NCBI RefSeq assembly: GCF_028609885.1
Contig: NZ_CP063195.1
Location: 186,001 to 250,000 of the forward strand
Source: Corynebacterium jeikeium
GTDB taxonomy: Bacteria; Actinomycetota; Actinomycetes; Mycobacteriales; Mycobacteriaceae
DNA length: 64,000 bases
Direction of reading: 5' to 3'
This document shows, one piece after another, positions 34,671 through 44,492 of this stretch. Within the stretch, counting starts at the first letter, position 1. Each line of letters opens with the position of its first letter. The notes under the pieces were generated by a model. It was given only the letters and a program-made list of their open reading frames with translations. It was not told the DNA's origin and did not search any database. The position numbers were made by a program, and so were the translations under genes.

Positions 34671-35755
34671 CAAGAGTTCTCTTTCCTCCGATGAGCACAG
34701 CCCTAGTTCGAATAACTCAGCCTTGAAAGCACACAGTGCTCATCTAGATATTGGCAGCGCTGAAGCACAGGGGTTTAGCACGCATCCACCTGCGGACACA
34801 GAGTGTCCGCAGGTGGATGCGTGGGCACCTCATTGGATTAAGCGTTTTTGCACTTCTGGTGCTGTATGCAGCTATAGTTCCCGCCATCTTCGAGGCGGGA
34901 ACTCCAAGTTTTGCCAATTCCCTGCGTTCACCGACTGCCGCGCATATTTTCGGTACTGATCACTTTGGGTTCGACCTATTCGTACGAACCGCAGAAAGCT
35001 TGCGGGTTTCCCTTTTCATCGGGCTTACGGCTGCGGTTGCCGCTACGACATTGGGCGTGCTCGTCGGCTTATTGGCGGCGGGGCTCGGTGGCGTGGTCGA
35101 TCGCATTGTTATGCGCATCAACGATGCCGTGAATGCCATTCCGCACCTCATTTTGACAGTGGTTATTGTCGCACTATTCCAGGGATCCGTTGCTGCCATC
35201 GTGGGGTCCATCGCTGTGACTCACTGGTCACCGGTTGCGCGTATCGTGCGATCTGCGGTGTTGACGGTCCGCGCGTCCGAAACGGTGCAGTGCTCGTACG
35301 GTGCAGGGGCCTCGTTTGGCTGGGTGCTGCGAAAGCATTTGGCACCAGCGGCTTCTGGTCAAGCACTGGTAGCGATGGCGATGCTCACTCCCCACGCTGT
35401 GTGGCACGAATCCACCGTGTCCTTCCTTGGCCTGGGCATCCAGGCTGACGAGCCATCACTGGGAACGCTCATGGATTTGGCGCGCGAAGACATCACCCGT
35501 GGGGCGTGGTGGGCTTTGGTTTTCCCAGCGATGATCTTGCTGCTCACCACGATGTCTGGGGTATCGCTGACCCGAGGAGCGACAGCGCGGGCAGAGCGTG
35601 GCGTCGGAAAGCAAAAGAAGAAGTCAGCACTGCAGAAAGAAGCCGGGGCAGGCCGCAGAGGGCGTAGGTCGGAGCCTGCGGAGCCAACTGAGGCGACGAG
35701 CGAGTTGGGGGAGCTCCGTGCTCGCGGGCTTGGCGTAGAGGTGGGGGCAAAAAAA
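34663..35755 (+). pseudogene. ABC importer permease, DppC type, frameshifted near its N-terminus and run on toward the ATPase
   Basis: ATG 34663 overlaps the previous stop and starts a frame (MSNKSSLSSDEHS) that ends at 34959 without reaching the transporter core. The core, from HLIGLSVFALLVLYAAIVPA through the coupling loop SYGAGASFGWVLRKHLAP and FLGLGIQADEPSLG, is read one base out of phase. The switch must lie between 34748 (where the second frame opens) and about 34829, a span that holds a 21-bp perfect palindrome. No stop separates the permease from the following ATPase N-terminus (ELRARGLGVEVGAKK), so the ancestral gene was probably a permease-ATPase fusion, an arrangement known in actinobacteria. 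Confidence 0.78.
34779..34823. repeat. 21-bp perfect palindrome with 3-base loop inside the DppC-type gene
   Basis: Bases 34779-34799 are the exact reverse complement of 34803-34823, separated by AGA. The arms run inward from CACGCATCC to GCGGACAC. The hairpin lies in the only interval where the permease frame can switch, so it may be the cause of the frameshift. It has no T-tract and lies within the operon, so it is not an obvious terminator. Confidence 0.9.
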
Positions 35756-36620
35756 CATTGTGTGTGGGGTGAACCTGACCGTGCGCCGTGGGGAAGTGGC
35801 CGGGCTGATCGGAACCTCCGGTTCTGGCAAATCGACCGTGGGGCGCGCGTTGATTGGGGGGGTCCCAACAGGGGCTCGAGTAGAAGGGAAGGTCTCGCTT
35901 TATCCGGCTGAGGTGCCTGATGGGAATTGTGTAGCGCACGGGGCGACCAAAGGGCACCTTGAACCCAGCGGGGTCACCCAAGATACGGAAGCTGGTGGAT
36001 CCGCTCACGTTGCGGAAGCCGATGAAACCACTGCTGATGAAGCAGACTGGAACAGTACTGATTTCGCTAGTGTGCGGGGCTCAACGGTGGGTTTTGTTCC
36101 CCAAGCCGCGGCCTTGTCCTTTACGCCCGTGAGGAGGATTGGAACCCAGCTCCAGGAGATTATCGATCGGCATGGCAGTGGCTTGGATGTGGAGGAGTTG
36201 TTAGAACGCGTTCACCTTGACTCTGAGGTCAGCGAGTATTTCCCACACCAGCTATCGGGCGGCATGGCGCAGCGAGCGGCGCTTGCTGCGGCGTTGGCGG
36301 GAGATCCGCAATTCCTTATCGCAGACGAGCCCACCGCAGCATTGGACCCACAATTGACGAAGGAGACGCTGGAGCTACTGCGGTCCGCGGCCAAGGATCT
36401 GGGGCTCGGAGTAATGCTGATAAGTCACGATCTAGAGGACCTTCGAGAATGGGAAGCGTGCGACCACATTTTTGTGCTGCATGAGGGCGAAGTAGTGGAA
36501 AGTAGACAGGCCAGCGAGTTTTGGGCTGCACCGCAAACCGACTTTGGTCACGCGTTGGTTGGGGCTTTGCCCAGCGGAGGCCTTGAATACCAAACCGAGG
36601 TAGGGGAGAGAAATGCTTAA
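35756..36620 (+). pseudogene. ABC importer ATPase (DppD type), cut off from its N-terminus by a +1 shift at an A-run
   Basis: The ATPase core is intact: Walker A GTSGSGKST, Q-loop VGFVPQAAALSFTP, signature LSGGMAQRAALAAAL, Walker B FLIADEPTAALD and an H-loop SHDLEDL. Its first strand, RARGLGVEVGAKK, is read in the frame of the preceding permease. The frames part at a run of seven A (35749-35755); six A would give GAKNIVCGVNLTV in one continuous frame. A GTG at 35760 could start a truncated ATPase lacking the first strand. RNA polymerase slippage on the A-run could restore some full product. It overlaps the next ATPase gene by eight bases. Confidence 0.78.
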
Positions 36621-37260
36621 AGCTACCGAGGTGACCTATTCCTATGCGGGGAAACCCGTCTTGGAGAGAATTGAACTGAACATTGAACGCGGTGAGCTCG
36701 TGGGGCTGATCGGACCTTCAGGATCTGGCAAAACGACGTTGGCCAAGTTGCTTTCCGGGCGTTTCCTCCCAGATTCGGGAAAGGTCACGATTGACGGAGA
36801 ACCTGTGGTGACGGGGCGAGATCGCCGGCGATCACGAATAGCGTTGGTGAGTCAATCCCCTCGGGATGCGTGCAATCCGCGGTGGACTCTCCGAGAGATC
36901 ATCGCTGAACCTTTATTGATCGCCGGGGAGCACAATAGGGAAGTGATTCGCGAGTGCGTGGAGGATCATACGAAGCGAGCAATGCTGGATAGGGAATTGC
37001 TTGATCGCCGACCAGCACAGGTAAGCGATGGGCAACTGCAGCGAGCATGCTTGGCCCGCGCAACTGTGATGGATCCCGCCTTCCTCATCTGCGATGAACC
37101 GACTTCAATGCTCGACCCCATTGCGACGGCGAAAATTGTGGAGATGTTGCGCGAGACCGTGCGGGCGAACCGCGGAGTGCTATTGATTTCCCACGACCAT
37201 CGGTTATTGGCAGCGTGCGCTGACCGGACAGTGACTATCGAAACCACCCCGCAGGCTTAG
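36613..37260 (+). CDS. ABC importer ATPase (DppF type)
   Basis: A 215-residue nucleotide-binding subunit, the second ATPase of the importer. Walker A is GPSGSGKTT near residue 37, the Q-loop is LVSQSPRDACNPRWTL, and Walker B is FLICDEPTSMLDP. The signature motif reads VSDGQLQRACLAR in place of LSGGQ, with Asp in the third position, which may lower ATPase activity at one site as in asymmetric transporters. The protein is shorter than usual (many are 260-330 residues), lacking the C-terminal oligopeptide-binding extension. It overlaps the upstream ATPase frame and ends the operon. Confidence 0.82.
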   Translation: MLKATEVTYSYAGKPVLERIELNIERGELVGLIGPSGSGKTTLAKLLSGRFLPDSGKVTIDGEPVVTGRDRRRSRIALVSQSPRDACNPRWTLREIIAEPLLIAGEHNREVIRECVEDHTKRAMLDRELLDRRPAQVSDGQLQRACLARATVMDPAFLICDEPTSMLDPIATAKIVEMLRETVRANRGVLLISHDHRLLAACADRTVTIETTPQA

Positions 37261-37299
37261 AACTTTGCGTTCCGCGCCTGTGCTGGTGAGGAGCGATAA

Positions 37300-38715
37300 T
37301 TAGCGCTGGGGGATGTCCAAAGAATGGAGCAGCGTACGCTGCGAATCACTAAAGTTATCGTCCGAGATTAAGTACACGCGGTTTAACTTCGCCGGGGAAG
37401 TGGAGCTGCCGGCGTGGTTTCCGATGGCGGAGGAGCCCGCAGGAAGGGAGCCGGTGGTGACGGAACCGTGAGCCGGCACATCTGCGGAGTGGGCAGGCGG
37501 GGCCGCGAAGGTTAAGCCTTCAACATTTTCGGGGGATGCAGAGATGTTGGGGCTTGCCTCAGTGTTAGCCTTATCGCCACTCGAGCTTTGGTTGTCACCG
37601 AGCTTGTGAATGTCACTGGGTTTTTGTCCAGCGAAATCGAAGACCTTCTCGCGGTTAACGGGCACCTCGCTACCGTCCAAGCGCTCCCGGCCAAGCACAT
37701 TGGTGGCCCCTTCCAGACTCAAACGGTAGATCTCGGCGCGGTTACCTTGTTTGGGGATGTAACCGCGCTGCAGCGCGTAGAGGCTACCATCCGGGGAAGT
37801 AGCTAAGGAAGCGTACCCGCGATCGGCCTTGGGGGCGTACGTGGGGTCCACCTCGACCACATACTCGGCCTTGGGCCTGCCGGTTGCAGTGCTGTAAGCG
37901 GTCAACCGAGTTTTGGAACCCGCCTCGGGAGTATTGATTGGCCCATCCTGCACCAATGAGTTCTCGTTGAGAGTGTAAAAAGTTTCCCCATCAGGAGAAA
38001 TTGTCATGCCCTCCGGGCCTTTGTTGGGGCTTATCCCTTTAGTTTGTTCAATATCCTTTGCTGCATTGTGGTCGGGGACGTGATAGTGCGGGGGATGGAT
38101 GCGCCGGATTTCCCGCCCGTTGCTATCGGATTCGATGACAAGGGGTGAGCGGTTCTTCGATCCCTTTGATTCGCCCTCGGTGGTCCATAGCAAATGGCCG
38201 TTAGGTAGCTGCTGGATCTCCTCCGCATCGTATTCCTTGGGGTTGTATGCGCTGCCATCTGGCTTGGTGAAATTAACTTGTCCAGTGACCTTTGCCCGCC
38301 CGTTGTTGTCGATGTTCAAGCGGTAGGCGCGCGTGGGGCCATGATCGCCTTTGTCATCCGAGATGGCGAGGTAGGAGCCATCGGCGAGGGCAGTAAGCCC
38401 GGATAGTCCACCCACGTTGGGATCCTTGCTCGCTTGGCCGAGGTCGAACGCGCCGTTGTAGTGAGTTTGTTCCTGGCCGCCAGTTTTCAGAGCGCCGGAA
38501 GATGGGAAAGTCGATCCTGCGGGGAGTTGCGGTGCGGAGAGCGAGGCGTCGGAACCAAAAGGGGTAGCGGAAGAAAAAGGGGCGGCGGCTGCGGTTGCAC
38601 CAAAGGCTGTGGGGGCGGCAATGACCGACCCAGCGAGGATCGAGGTAGCGACAAGCGGGGCGGCTGCCAACGGGGTGGAAATGAGGGCGCGGTTTATGCG
38701 TATGCGGTTTTTCAT
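37300..38715 (-). CDS. secreted esterase-like protein of the phytase family
   Basis: From ATG 38715 (MKNRIRINRALISTP) the product is 471 residues; a frame 12 codons longer exists but would bury the signal peptide. The signal peptide ends near TAFGA. The mature part follows the esterase-like phytase pattern: GGLSGLTALADGSYLAISDDKG, PKEYDAEEIQQLPNGHLLWTTEG, NKGPEGMTISPDG, RGYASLATSPDGSLYALQRG and a final NRVYLISDDNF, i.e. beta-propeller blades rich in acidic metal ligands. It probably hydrolyses phosphate esters outside the cell. A Ser/Ala/Pro/His insert lies before the last blade. It converges with the ABC importer operon, with a 39-base gap. Substrate is inferred only. Confidence 0.8.
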   Translation of the reverse strand: MKNRIRINRALISTPLAAAPLVATSILAGSVIAAPTAFGATAAAAPFSSATPFGSDASLSAPQLPAGSTFPSSGALKTGGQEQTHYNGAFDLGQASKDPNVGGLSGLTALADGSYLAISDDKGDHGPTRAYRLNIDNNGRAKVTGQVNFTKPDGSAYNPKEYDAEEIQQLPNGHLLWTTEGESKGSKNRSPLVIESDSNGREIRRIHPPHYHVPDHNAAKDIEQTKGISPNKGPEGMTISPDGETFYTLNENSLVQDGPINTPEAGSKTRLTAYSTATGRPKAEYVVEVDPTYAPKADRGYASLATSPDGSLYALQRGYIPKQGNRAEIYRLSLEGATNVLGRERLDGSEVPVNREKVFDFAGQKPSDIHKLGDNQSSSGDKANTEASPNISASPENVEGLTFAAPPAHSADVPAHGSVTTGSLPAGSSAIGNHAGSSTSPAKLNRVYLISDDNFSDSQRTLLHSLDIPQR

Positions 38716-38851
38716 GCCCACTATCAAAACAGATGGGGCGGGTTTGCGCATTTCAGGGAAGGTTCAGGGTGAATCTGTAAAAAATCTTCAAAAAAGTTGA
38801 GCCGATCGGGAACAAGTTTGACGTGCGATGAGTTGAGTAGGGTGTGAGCAG

Positions 38852-38872
38852 GTTGAGTGTGGCTGACTCAAG
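38852..38872 (+). promoter_or_regulatory. HAIR operator (HspR-binding inverted repeat) upstream of dnaK
   Basis: TTGAGT at 38853-38858 and ACTCAA at 38866-38871 are separated by seven bases, matching the HspR consensus CTTGAGT-N7-ACTCAAG except for one outer base. It lies about 125 bases upstream of the dnaK start. hspR itself is in the window. Confidence 0.82.
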
Positions 38873-38916
38873 AAGATTTGACTAGAGAGAAAAACTCCGG
38901 ATACTGGAGAGCATGA

Positions 38917-38936
38917 GTTGAGTCGTCCACACTAAA
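38917..38936 (+). promoter_or_regulatory. second, degenerate HAIR-like site upstream of dnaK
   Basis: TTGAGT at 38918-38923 is followed after seven bases by ACTAAA at 38931-38936, one change from ACTCAA. It lies 65 bases downstream of the first site, nearer the dnaK start. Two sites could allow cooperative HspR binding. Confidence 0.5.
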
Positions 38937-38996
38937 GGCTCGATGACTGACAACAACAATCCGACGAAGGATTAAAACAACAGGAGGTACCCCACT

Positions 38997-40859
38997 ATGG
39001 GACGCGCAGTAGGAATTGACTTGGGCACCACCAACTCTGTGGTGTCTGTACTGGAAGGCGGCGAGGCAAAGGTCATCGCCAACTCCGAGGGATCCCGTAC
39101 CACCCCGTCCATCGTGGCTTTCGCCAAGAACGGCGAGGTGCTGGTCGGCCAGTCCGCCAAGAACCAGGCGGTAGCCAACGTGGATCGCACCATCCGCTCT
39201 GTTAAGCGCCACATGGGCACGGACTGGAAGGTCTCCATCGACGACAAGGAGTACACCGCTCCGGAGATCTCCGCCCGTACCCTGCAGAAGCTGAAGAGGG
39301 ACGCGGAGAGCTACCTGGGTGAGGACGTAACCGACGCGGTTATTACCGTCCCCGCCTACTTCAACGACGCACAGCGCCAGGCAACCAAGGATGCTGGCCA
39401 GATTGCAGGCCTGAACGTCCTGCGTATCGTCAACGAGCCGACCGCAGCCGCCCTGGCTTACGGCCTGGAGAAGGGCGACAAGGAGCAGACCATCCTGGTA
39501 TTCGACCTCGGTGGCGGTACCTTCGACGTCTCCCTGCTGGAGATCGGCGACGGTGTGGTTGAGGTTCGCGCAACCGCCGGCGACAACGAGCTGGGCGGCG
39601 ACGACTGGGATCAGCGCATCGTCGACTGGCTGGCCGACAAGTTCAAGGCAAGCCACGGCGTGGACCTGACCAAGGACAAGATGGCCCTGCAGCGCCTGCG
39701 CGAGGCGGCGGAGAAGGCCAAGATCGAGCTGTCCAGCTCCCAGCAGGCCTCCATCAACCTGCCGTACATCACGGTGGACGAAGACAGGAACCCGCTGTTC
39801 CTGGATGAGACCCTGACCCGCACCGAGTTCCAGAAGATCACCCAGGATCTGCTGGACCGCACCAAGACCCCGTTCCAGGCAGTGCTGAAGGACGCGGAAA
39901 TTAGCGTGGACGAGATCGACCACGTCGTGCTGGTCGGTGGCTCCACCCGCATGGTTGCCGTCTCCGAGCTGGTCACCGAGCTGACCAACGGCAAGGAGCC
40001 CAACAAGGGTGTAAACCCGGACGAGGTTGTGGCCGTGGGTGCTGCCCTGCAGGCCGGCGTGCTGCGCGGCGAAGTTAAGGACGTGCTGCTGCTGGACGTC
40101 ACCCCGCTGTCCCTGGGTATCGAGACAAAGGGTGGCGTGATGACCAAGCTGATCGAGCGCAACACCACCATCCCGACCAAGCGTTCCGAGACCTTCACCA
40201 CCGCCGAGGACAGCCAGCCCAGCGTACAGATCCAGGTCTTCCAGGGCGAGCGCGAGATGGCTGCGCACAACAAGCTGCTCGGCTCCTTCGAGCTGGCGGG
40301 CATCGCTCCGGCACCGCGCGGCGTTCCGCAGATCGAGGTCACCTTCGATATTGACGCCAATGGCATCGTCTCCGTCTCTGCAAAGGACAAGGCCACCGGC
40401 AAGGAGAACACGATCAAGATCCAGGACGGCTCCGGCCTGTCCCAGGAGGAGATCGACCGCATGGTCAAGGATGCCGAGACCCACGCGGAAGAGGACAAGA
40501 AGCGCCGCGAGGAGCAGGAAGTCCGCAACTCCGCAGAGTCCATGGCTTACCAGACCCGCAAGTTCGTCGAAGACAATAAGGACAAGGTCAGCGAGGATAC
40601 CCAGAACAAGGTCGAGGAAGCAGCCAAGGCTGTTGACGAGGCTCTGAAGGGTGACGACATCGAGGCCATCAAGGATGCGGTGGAGAAGCTGAACGCTGAG
40701 TCTCAGGAGATGGGCAAGGCCATCTACGAGGCAGAGGCAGCCGCCGGTGCTGAAGGTGCTGGTGCGGACGCTGCAGGCTCCGCCGCAAACGATGACCCGA
40801 ACGTTGTGGACGCCGAGGTTGTCGACGAGGATACTTCCGCAGAGGATGATAAGAAGTAA
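38997..40859 (+). CDS. dnaK: molecular chaperone DnaK (Hsp70)
   Basis: A 620-residue ATP-dependent chaperone that folds and protects cytoplasmic proteins with GrpE and DnaJ. It begins [22 protein letters not shown] (phosphate 1 motif). The ATPase domain shows [34 protein letters not shown] (phosphate 2) and [18 protein letters not shown] (adenosine motif). The interdomain linker reads [13 protein letters not shown], followed by the substrate domain and an acidic tail ending [16 protein letters not shown] precedes the start as a strong ribosome binding site. Upstream HAIR sites indicate HspR repression. Confidence 0.98.
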   Translation: MGRAVGIDLGTTNSVVSVLEGGEAKVIANSEGSRTTPSIVAFAKNGEVLVGQSAKNQAVANVDRTIRSVKRHMGTDWKVSIDDKEYTAPEISARTLQKLKRDAESYLGEDVTDAVITVPAYFNDAQRQATKDAGQIAGLNVLRIVNEPTAAALAYGLEKGDKEQTILVFDLGGGTFDVSLLEIGDGVVEVRATAGDNELGGDDWDQRIVDWLADKFKASHGVDLTKDKMALQRLREAAEKAKIELSSSQQASINLPYITVDEDRNPLFLDETLTRTEFQKITQDLLDRTKTPFQAVLKDAEISVDEIDHVVLVGGSTRMVAVSELVTELTNGKEPNKGVNPDEVVAVGAALQAGVLRGEVKDVLLLDVTPLSLGIETKGGVMTKLIERNTTIPTKRSETFTTAEDSQPSVQIQVFQGEREMAAHNKLLGSFELAGIAPAPRGVPQIEVTFDIDANGIVSVSAKDKATGKENTIKIQDGSGLSQEEIDRMVKDAETHAEEDKKRREEQEVRNSAESMAYQTRKFVEDNKDKVSEDTQNKVEEAAKAVDEALKGDDIEAIKDAVEKLNAESQEMGKAIYEAEAAAGAEGAGADAAGSAANDDPNVVDAEVVDEDTSAEDDKK

Positions 40860-41455
40860 TGGCTGAAGATCTGAATCAGGACCCGGGCGCCCCGGAGAAC
40901 ACCGACCCGGAGGCAACCTCGGCCGAAAGTGCCGAAGCTGCCGCCGCGGAAGCTGCTGAGGCGCAGGGTGTCGACGAGGGTCTGGCTGATGGTGAGGCGG
41001 CTGTGGCTGATGCTGAGGGCGTCAATCCCGAAGACAGCAACAGCATCGAAGCCGAGCTGGCCGAACGCACCGAGGACCTACAGCGCGTGACGGCGGAGTA
41101 CACCAACTACCGCCGTCGTGTTGAGCGTGACCGCGCGAGCGTGATCACCGGCGCGAAGGCCGAGGTGGCCGCCGAGCTGCTGCCGATCCTGGACGACCTG
41201 GAGATGGCAGAACAGCACGGCGACCTGACCGGGCCGCTGAAATCCATGTCGGACAAGCTGCAGTCTGTGATGGCATCCATGAAGGTGGAGAAGTTCGGCG
41301 AGGAAGGCGACGAGTTCGACCCGAACTGCCACGAGGCCGTGCAAGACACGAGCAGTGGCGACGACAAGGTGCTGGCCACCATCCTCCGCCGCGGCTACCG
41401 CCTGGGTGACCGCGTGCTGCGCAACGCGATGGTCATCATTGGCGATCCGCAGTAG
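40859..41455 (+). CDS. grpE: nucleotide exchange factor GrpE
   Basis: A 198-residue co-chaperone that releases ADP from DnaK. The start ATG shares one base with the dnaK stop, so translation is probably coupled. An acidic Ala/Glu-rich N-terminus (1-60) is followed by the long dimerisation helix ([22 protein letters not shown]), and a C-terminal beta-domain with [10 protein letters not shown] and [26 protein letters not shown] terminator follows, so dnaK-grpE appears to be a complete two-gene unit here. Confidence 0.95.
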   Translation: MAEDLNQDPGAPENTDPEATSAESAEAAAAEAAEAQGVDEGLADGEAAVADAEGVNPEDSNSIEAELAERTEDLQRVTAEYTNYRRRVERDRASVITGAKAEVAAELLPILDDLEMAEQHGDLTGPLKSMSDKLQSVMASMKVEKFGEEGDEFDPNCHEAVQDTSSGDDKVLATILRRGYRLGDRVLRNAMVIIGDPQ

Positions 41456-41491
41456 TTATTAGGGGTTAGCGCCAGGGATGGCGTGAGATCC

Positions 41492-41530
41492 AGAGAGCTT
41501 CACGGCTTTTGCTGTGGGGCTCTCTTTTTT
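41492..41530 (+). terminator. rho-independent terminator after grpE
   Basis: AGAGAGC at 41492-41498 pairs with GCTCTCT at 41519-41525, with CAC/GTG continuing the stem, followed by a run of T. It ends the dnaK-grpE transcript and separates it from the downstream HNH gene. Confidence 0.85.
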
Positions 41531-41745
41531 GTGTGGTGGGGTGTATTTGTGGGAGGTATCTGTGAAGGGGCAGGTAGGAACTAGAAACTAGAACAAGTGT
41601 TCGATTAATTGAGTTTTTCTTGGAGGGGCTGTCCGGGGCGTTTTCTATGCTGATCGCGTACGGAAAACCACGGGACACGAGCTACGGAATTCGAGCCACG
41701 ACACAAGAGCCACGACACACTGGGGACTTCCATCATTGAAGGGGA

Positions 41746-43113
41746 ATGATGTTTGACCAGCCCACACCACCCGACAGACCACCGCAAGACCCACCGCATA
41801 ACCAACCACAAGGCCAACCACAGGGGCCGTTCTGGAAAGTTACCGACCCCACCGACCCGATGAGCGCAGCGATCTGCGACATCAACCGCAACCACGCGCG
41901 CCTTGCCTTGGCGTGCACGCCGCACGACGACGAATGCATCACCGACGTGACCACCCGCCTGGGCGCGCGCCTGGGTCTCCCGGAGTTCCGAGTGGTCCAG
42001 CTCGTCGACGTCGGAACCACCTTCCGCCGCTTCCCATCGCTGGTGGAGCTGGCGGAAACCGGGGCCTACTCTATCGAGCTGTGGCGGATCGTCGCTCATA
42101 GCCTTGTTGCTGTTAGTGACGCCCACATCTCCGCTGTAGAAGCCGATGTCTACACAGCACTTTCGCCCACTCGGCCTAACCAGGCGATGTTGGGGCAGAG
42201 TACGATCCGCCAACGCCTGAAGAAGATCGTCATGGATCACGAGCCTTTGGCCTGTCCGATCGATCCCGCCGAACTAACCTCGCCAGCGGGCGAAGGTACG
42301 GATGGCGCAGCCGGGGCAGACGGTACAGATGGCGCAGACGGCACGGGTTCAGACGTAGAGGGCGTCAGTACCGAAGACCTGGCCGTCCTCGGCGCCGCAA
42401 CGCGGCTAGCTATCGACGACCGGTCGGCCGACTACACCGAGTTCTACCTGACCCTTCCGAAGCTGGAGGCGCTGGAGCTGATCCAGGCGCTCGACAGCGT
42501 GAGGAACAAGCAGAATTGTTCCAGGGTGCGGGCGCTTATGAGTCTGGTGCGGGGGAGTGCGACCGCAGAGGTGAACCTCAACCTGTACCGCCAGGTGGAT
42601 GCTCCGGAGGCGCAGATCTGGGCCGCCGGCAGCTGGCTCAACCCGCTGGCCACGAAGGAGTGGATGGAGCGGATAACCCACCTGCAGGCCCCGGGGAAGG
42701 CCGCTACCGCCGGCTATACCCCGACGCCCCTCATCCGTGCGAGCGTGGAAGGCCGGGACGGAACCTGCCGCTTCCCGGGCTGCGACACCCCAGCGCACAA
42801 ATGCCAGCTAGACCACGTCAAACGCTTCGTGCATGGCGCCCCGAACGGCGGACCAACCGACACATCAAACCTCCACTGCCTCTGCGCCAAACACCACAAC
42901 GCGAAAACGACGGGAGCCTGGGACGTGACAATCAACCCCGACGGGGAGGAAACCTGGACTAGCTTCGGAGACGGCCACACGGTGATCACCACGCCAAACG
43001 GCCCGCTGGGAAGAATCACCTTCCGGCACCGAGCAGTGAAGCGAGCGCGGAGGGTGGTGGAGCACAACCAGCGGGAGCAGAAGCGCAACCTGGAGGACGA
43101 GCCGCCGTTCTAG
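41746..43113 (+). CDS. HNH endonuclease domain protein with DUF222 (13E12-repeat type)
   Basis: A 455-residue protein. Residues 1-30 are Pro/Gln rich. Residues about 35-330 resemble the alpha-helical DUF222 region found in the 13E12 repeat family of actinobacteria, interrupted by an Asp-Gly-Thr-Ala linker (GTDGAAGADGTDGADGTGSD, about 186-205). Residues about 325-390 are an HNH nuclease domain: CRFPGCDTPAHKCQLDHVKRF, then TDTSNLHCLCAKHHNAKT, with two Cys pairs binding zinc and the His-Asn-His triad. Such genes occur in many copies in actinobacterial genomes and are suspected mobile elements. It sits between grpE and dnaJ, where other corynebacteria have none, as I recall. Confidence 0.85.
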   Translation: MMFDQPTPPDRPPQDPPHNQPQGQPQGPFWKVTDPTDPMSAAICDINRNHARLALACTPHDDECITDVTTRLGARLGLPEFRVVQLVDVGTTFRRFPSLVELAETGAYSIELWRIVAHSLVAVSDAHISAVEADVYTALSPTRPNQAMLGQSTIRQRLKKIVMDHEPLACPIDPAELTSPAGEGTDGAAGADGTDGADGTGSDVEGVSTEDLAVLGAATRLAIDDRSADYTEFYLTLPKLEALELIQALDSVRNKQNCSRVRALMSLVRGSATAEVNLNLYRQVDAPEAQIWAAGSWLNPLATKEWMERITHLQAPGKAATAGYTPTPLIRASVEGRDGTCRFPGCDTPAHKCQLDHVKRFVHGAPNGGPTDTSNLHCLCAKHHNAKTTGAWDVTINPDGEETWTSFGDGHTVITTPNGPLGRITFRHRAVKRARRVVEHNQREQKRNLEDEPPF

Positions 43114-43137
43114 CGACAGCGTTCTAGCGCCGTCGCC

Positions 43138-44334
43138 CTAGTGCTTGCCCTGGTTGATCCTCTCCATGAGGTACGCCGGGGGCTGAATGTCGATCTCCGC
43201 CCTGCCGCCACCCTTCGACTTGATGTCGGTGAACGTGGTGATCTCAGCCATGTGCGAAAACATCAGCCGTGGGCTCATCGCGCCCGCCTGCCGCGAGAAC
43301 TCCTGGGCCGTCACGGCCGCCATCATCTTGATGGACCCCAGCATGTCGGTGCCTTCGCCCATCTCCCGAACCAGGGTGATGTGGCGATGCGGCGTGGAAA
43401 AAATTAGCCCCTCGCTAGGGTCGATCTGCGGCAGGAGGCGCTCGAGGATCTCGTTCATTAGCAGGGGCACCGACCCCGTATAGTAAGAGCTGCTTTCAAT
43501 CGCCCAGAAGCGCTCTTCGGGACGGTCTTCGCTCGCCCGAACAGGCTGTACATCCAGGTCGGAATCGATCAGCTCCTGCCACAGGTTGCGGTAGCCAATC
43601 CGGAACAAGTCCTCAATCGGGCCGCGATCATCCAGTGAGCCCGGGCTCAGCGACACTACAGAGTTTGGTGTATCCAGAACCAAAGTGATGCACAGGTCAT
43701 CCGAATAAGGCCGTATCGGTGAATCCGGGTTGAACTCACGCGCATCCGCCCGCGACTGCTCCGGTAGTAAGTCGATGGACATTAGGCGCGCCCGCAAGTG
43801 GGAGTAAAACTCCGCATCGGGGAGCGAAAGTAGCTCTCGCTCTGAAGCGGCAGCCGGGCCGACCAGGCTATTGACGAAATGTTCCACCAGCACAGGCATA
43901 TCTCTCCCGAAATCCTCGGCATTGGCGCACTGCTTCGTGAGGTTTTCGAGCCCCAGCATCGAGCCCTCGCCGTAATCCGGCGCGGGGAGTTGCCCGCCGT
44001 AGGGGCCGGGTGTGGGGCCCGGGTAGCTCAGGGGCTTCTCGATGTGCTCGGGTTTGCTGTAGTAGACAACTTCGGGCGTCGGGGTCGCGCCGTAGCCGAG
44101 GCTATTGAGCGTCCGCACGATCTGCCGGATCAGGGCCGTGGACTGGTGCAGGTCCAGGCGGGGTAGCGGCACCGGCGGGTCCTGTGGGCCGGGCTCTGCT
44201 AACGGGGCGTTAGAGCCAGGTGCGCTGGGCATGGGCGAACCGTTCGCCGCGGACGAAGGGTTATCAGATGCGTCGTGCGATGAGCTATGCGTGCCGAAGA
44301 ACCGACCAAACCAGTTGCGCTTCTTAGGTGTCAT
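43138..44334 (-). CDS. hypothetical protein, family not recognised
   Basis: A 398-residue, apparently cytoplasmic protein with no signal peptide or membrane helix. Residues 1-65 are basic then Ser/Pro rich (MTPKKRNWFGRFFGTHSSS), probably disordered. The rest is mixed alpha/beta: LDLHQSTALIRQIVRTLNSLGYG, DDLCITLVLDTPNSVVSLSPGSLDD, RFWAIESSSYYTGSVPLLMNEIL and GLIFSTPHRHITLVREMGEG. The paired strand-helix pattern resembles proteins that bind a partner rather than an enzyme; I see no catalytic signature. It faces the HNH gene (25-base convergent gap) and diverges from dnaJ. Confidence 0.7.
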   Translation of the reverse strand: MTPKKRNWFGRFFGTHSSSHDASDNPSSAANGSPMPSAPGSNAPLAEPGPQDPPVPLPRLDLHQSTALIRQIVRTLNSLGYGATPTPEVVYYSKPEHIEKPLSYPGPTPGPYGGQLPAPDYGEGSMLGLENLTKQCANAEDFGRDMPVLVEHFVNSLVGPAAASERELLSLPDAEFYSHLRARLMSIDLLPEQSRADAREFNPDSPIRPYSDDLCITLVLDTPNSVVSLSPGSLDDRGPIEDLFRIGYRNLWQELIDSDLDVQPVRASEDRPEERFWAIESSSYYTGSVPLLMNEILERLLPQIDPSEGLIFSTPHRHITLVREMGEGTDMLGSIKMMAAVTAQEFSRQAGAMSPRLMFSHMAEITTFTDIKSKGGGRAEIDIQPPAYLMERINQGKH

Positions 44335-44492
44335 GGCTCCACCCTAGCTAGTTTCGGGCTGGGAAGTCTTCTGGCAATACATACAGCAAGCCTCCAGCAA
44401 TGCATGCTGTAGTGCCCGAAGTGATGTGGAGGGGGAATAAATACGTAGGGGCGTCGTTAAGAAGATTAGATAACAAAAGTTCAGCGCGGTAG

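Noticed and set aside
38868..40916. 682-residue minus-strand open frame opposite dnaK
   Set aside because: dnaK is certain on the plus strand; the antisense frame reflects strong codon bias and has no domain.
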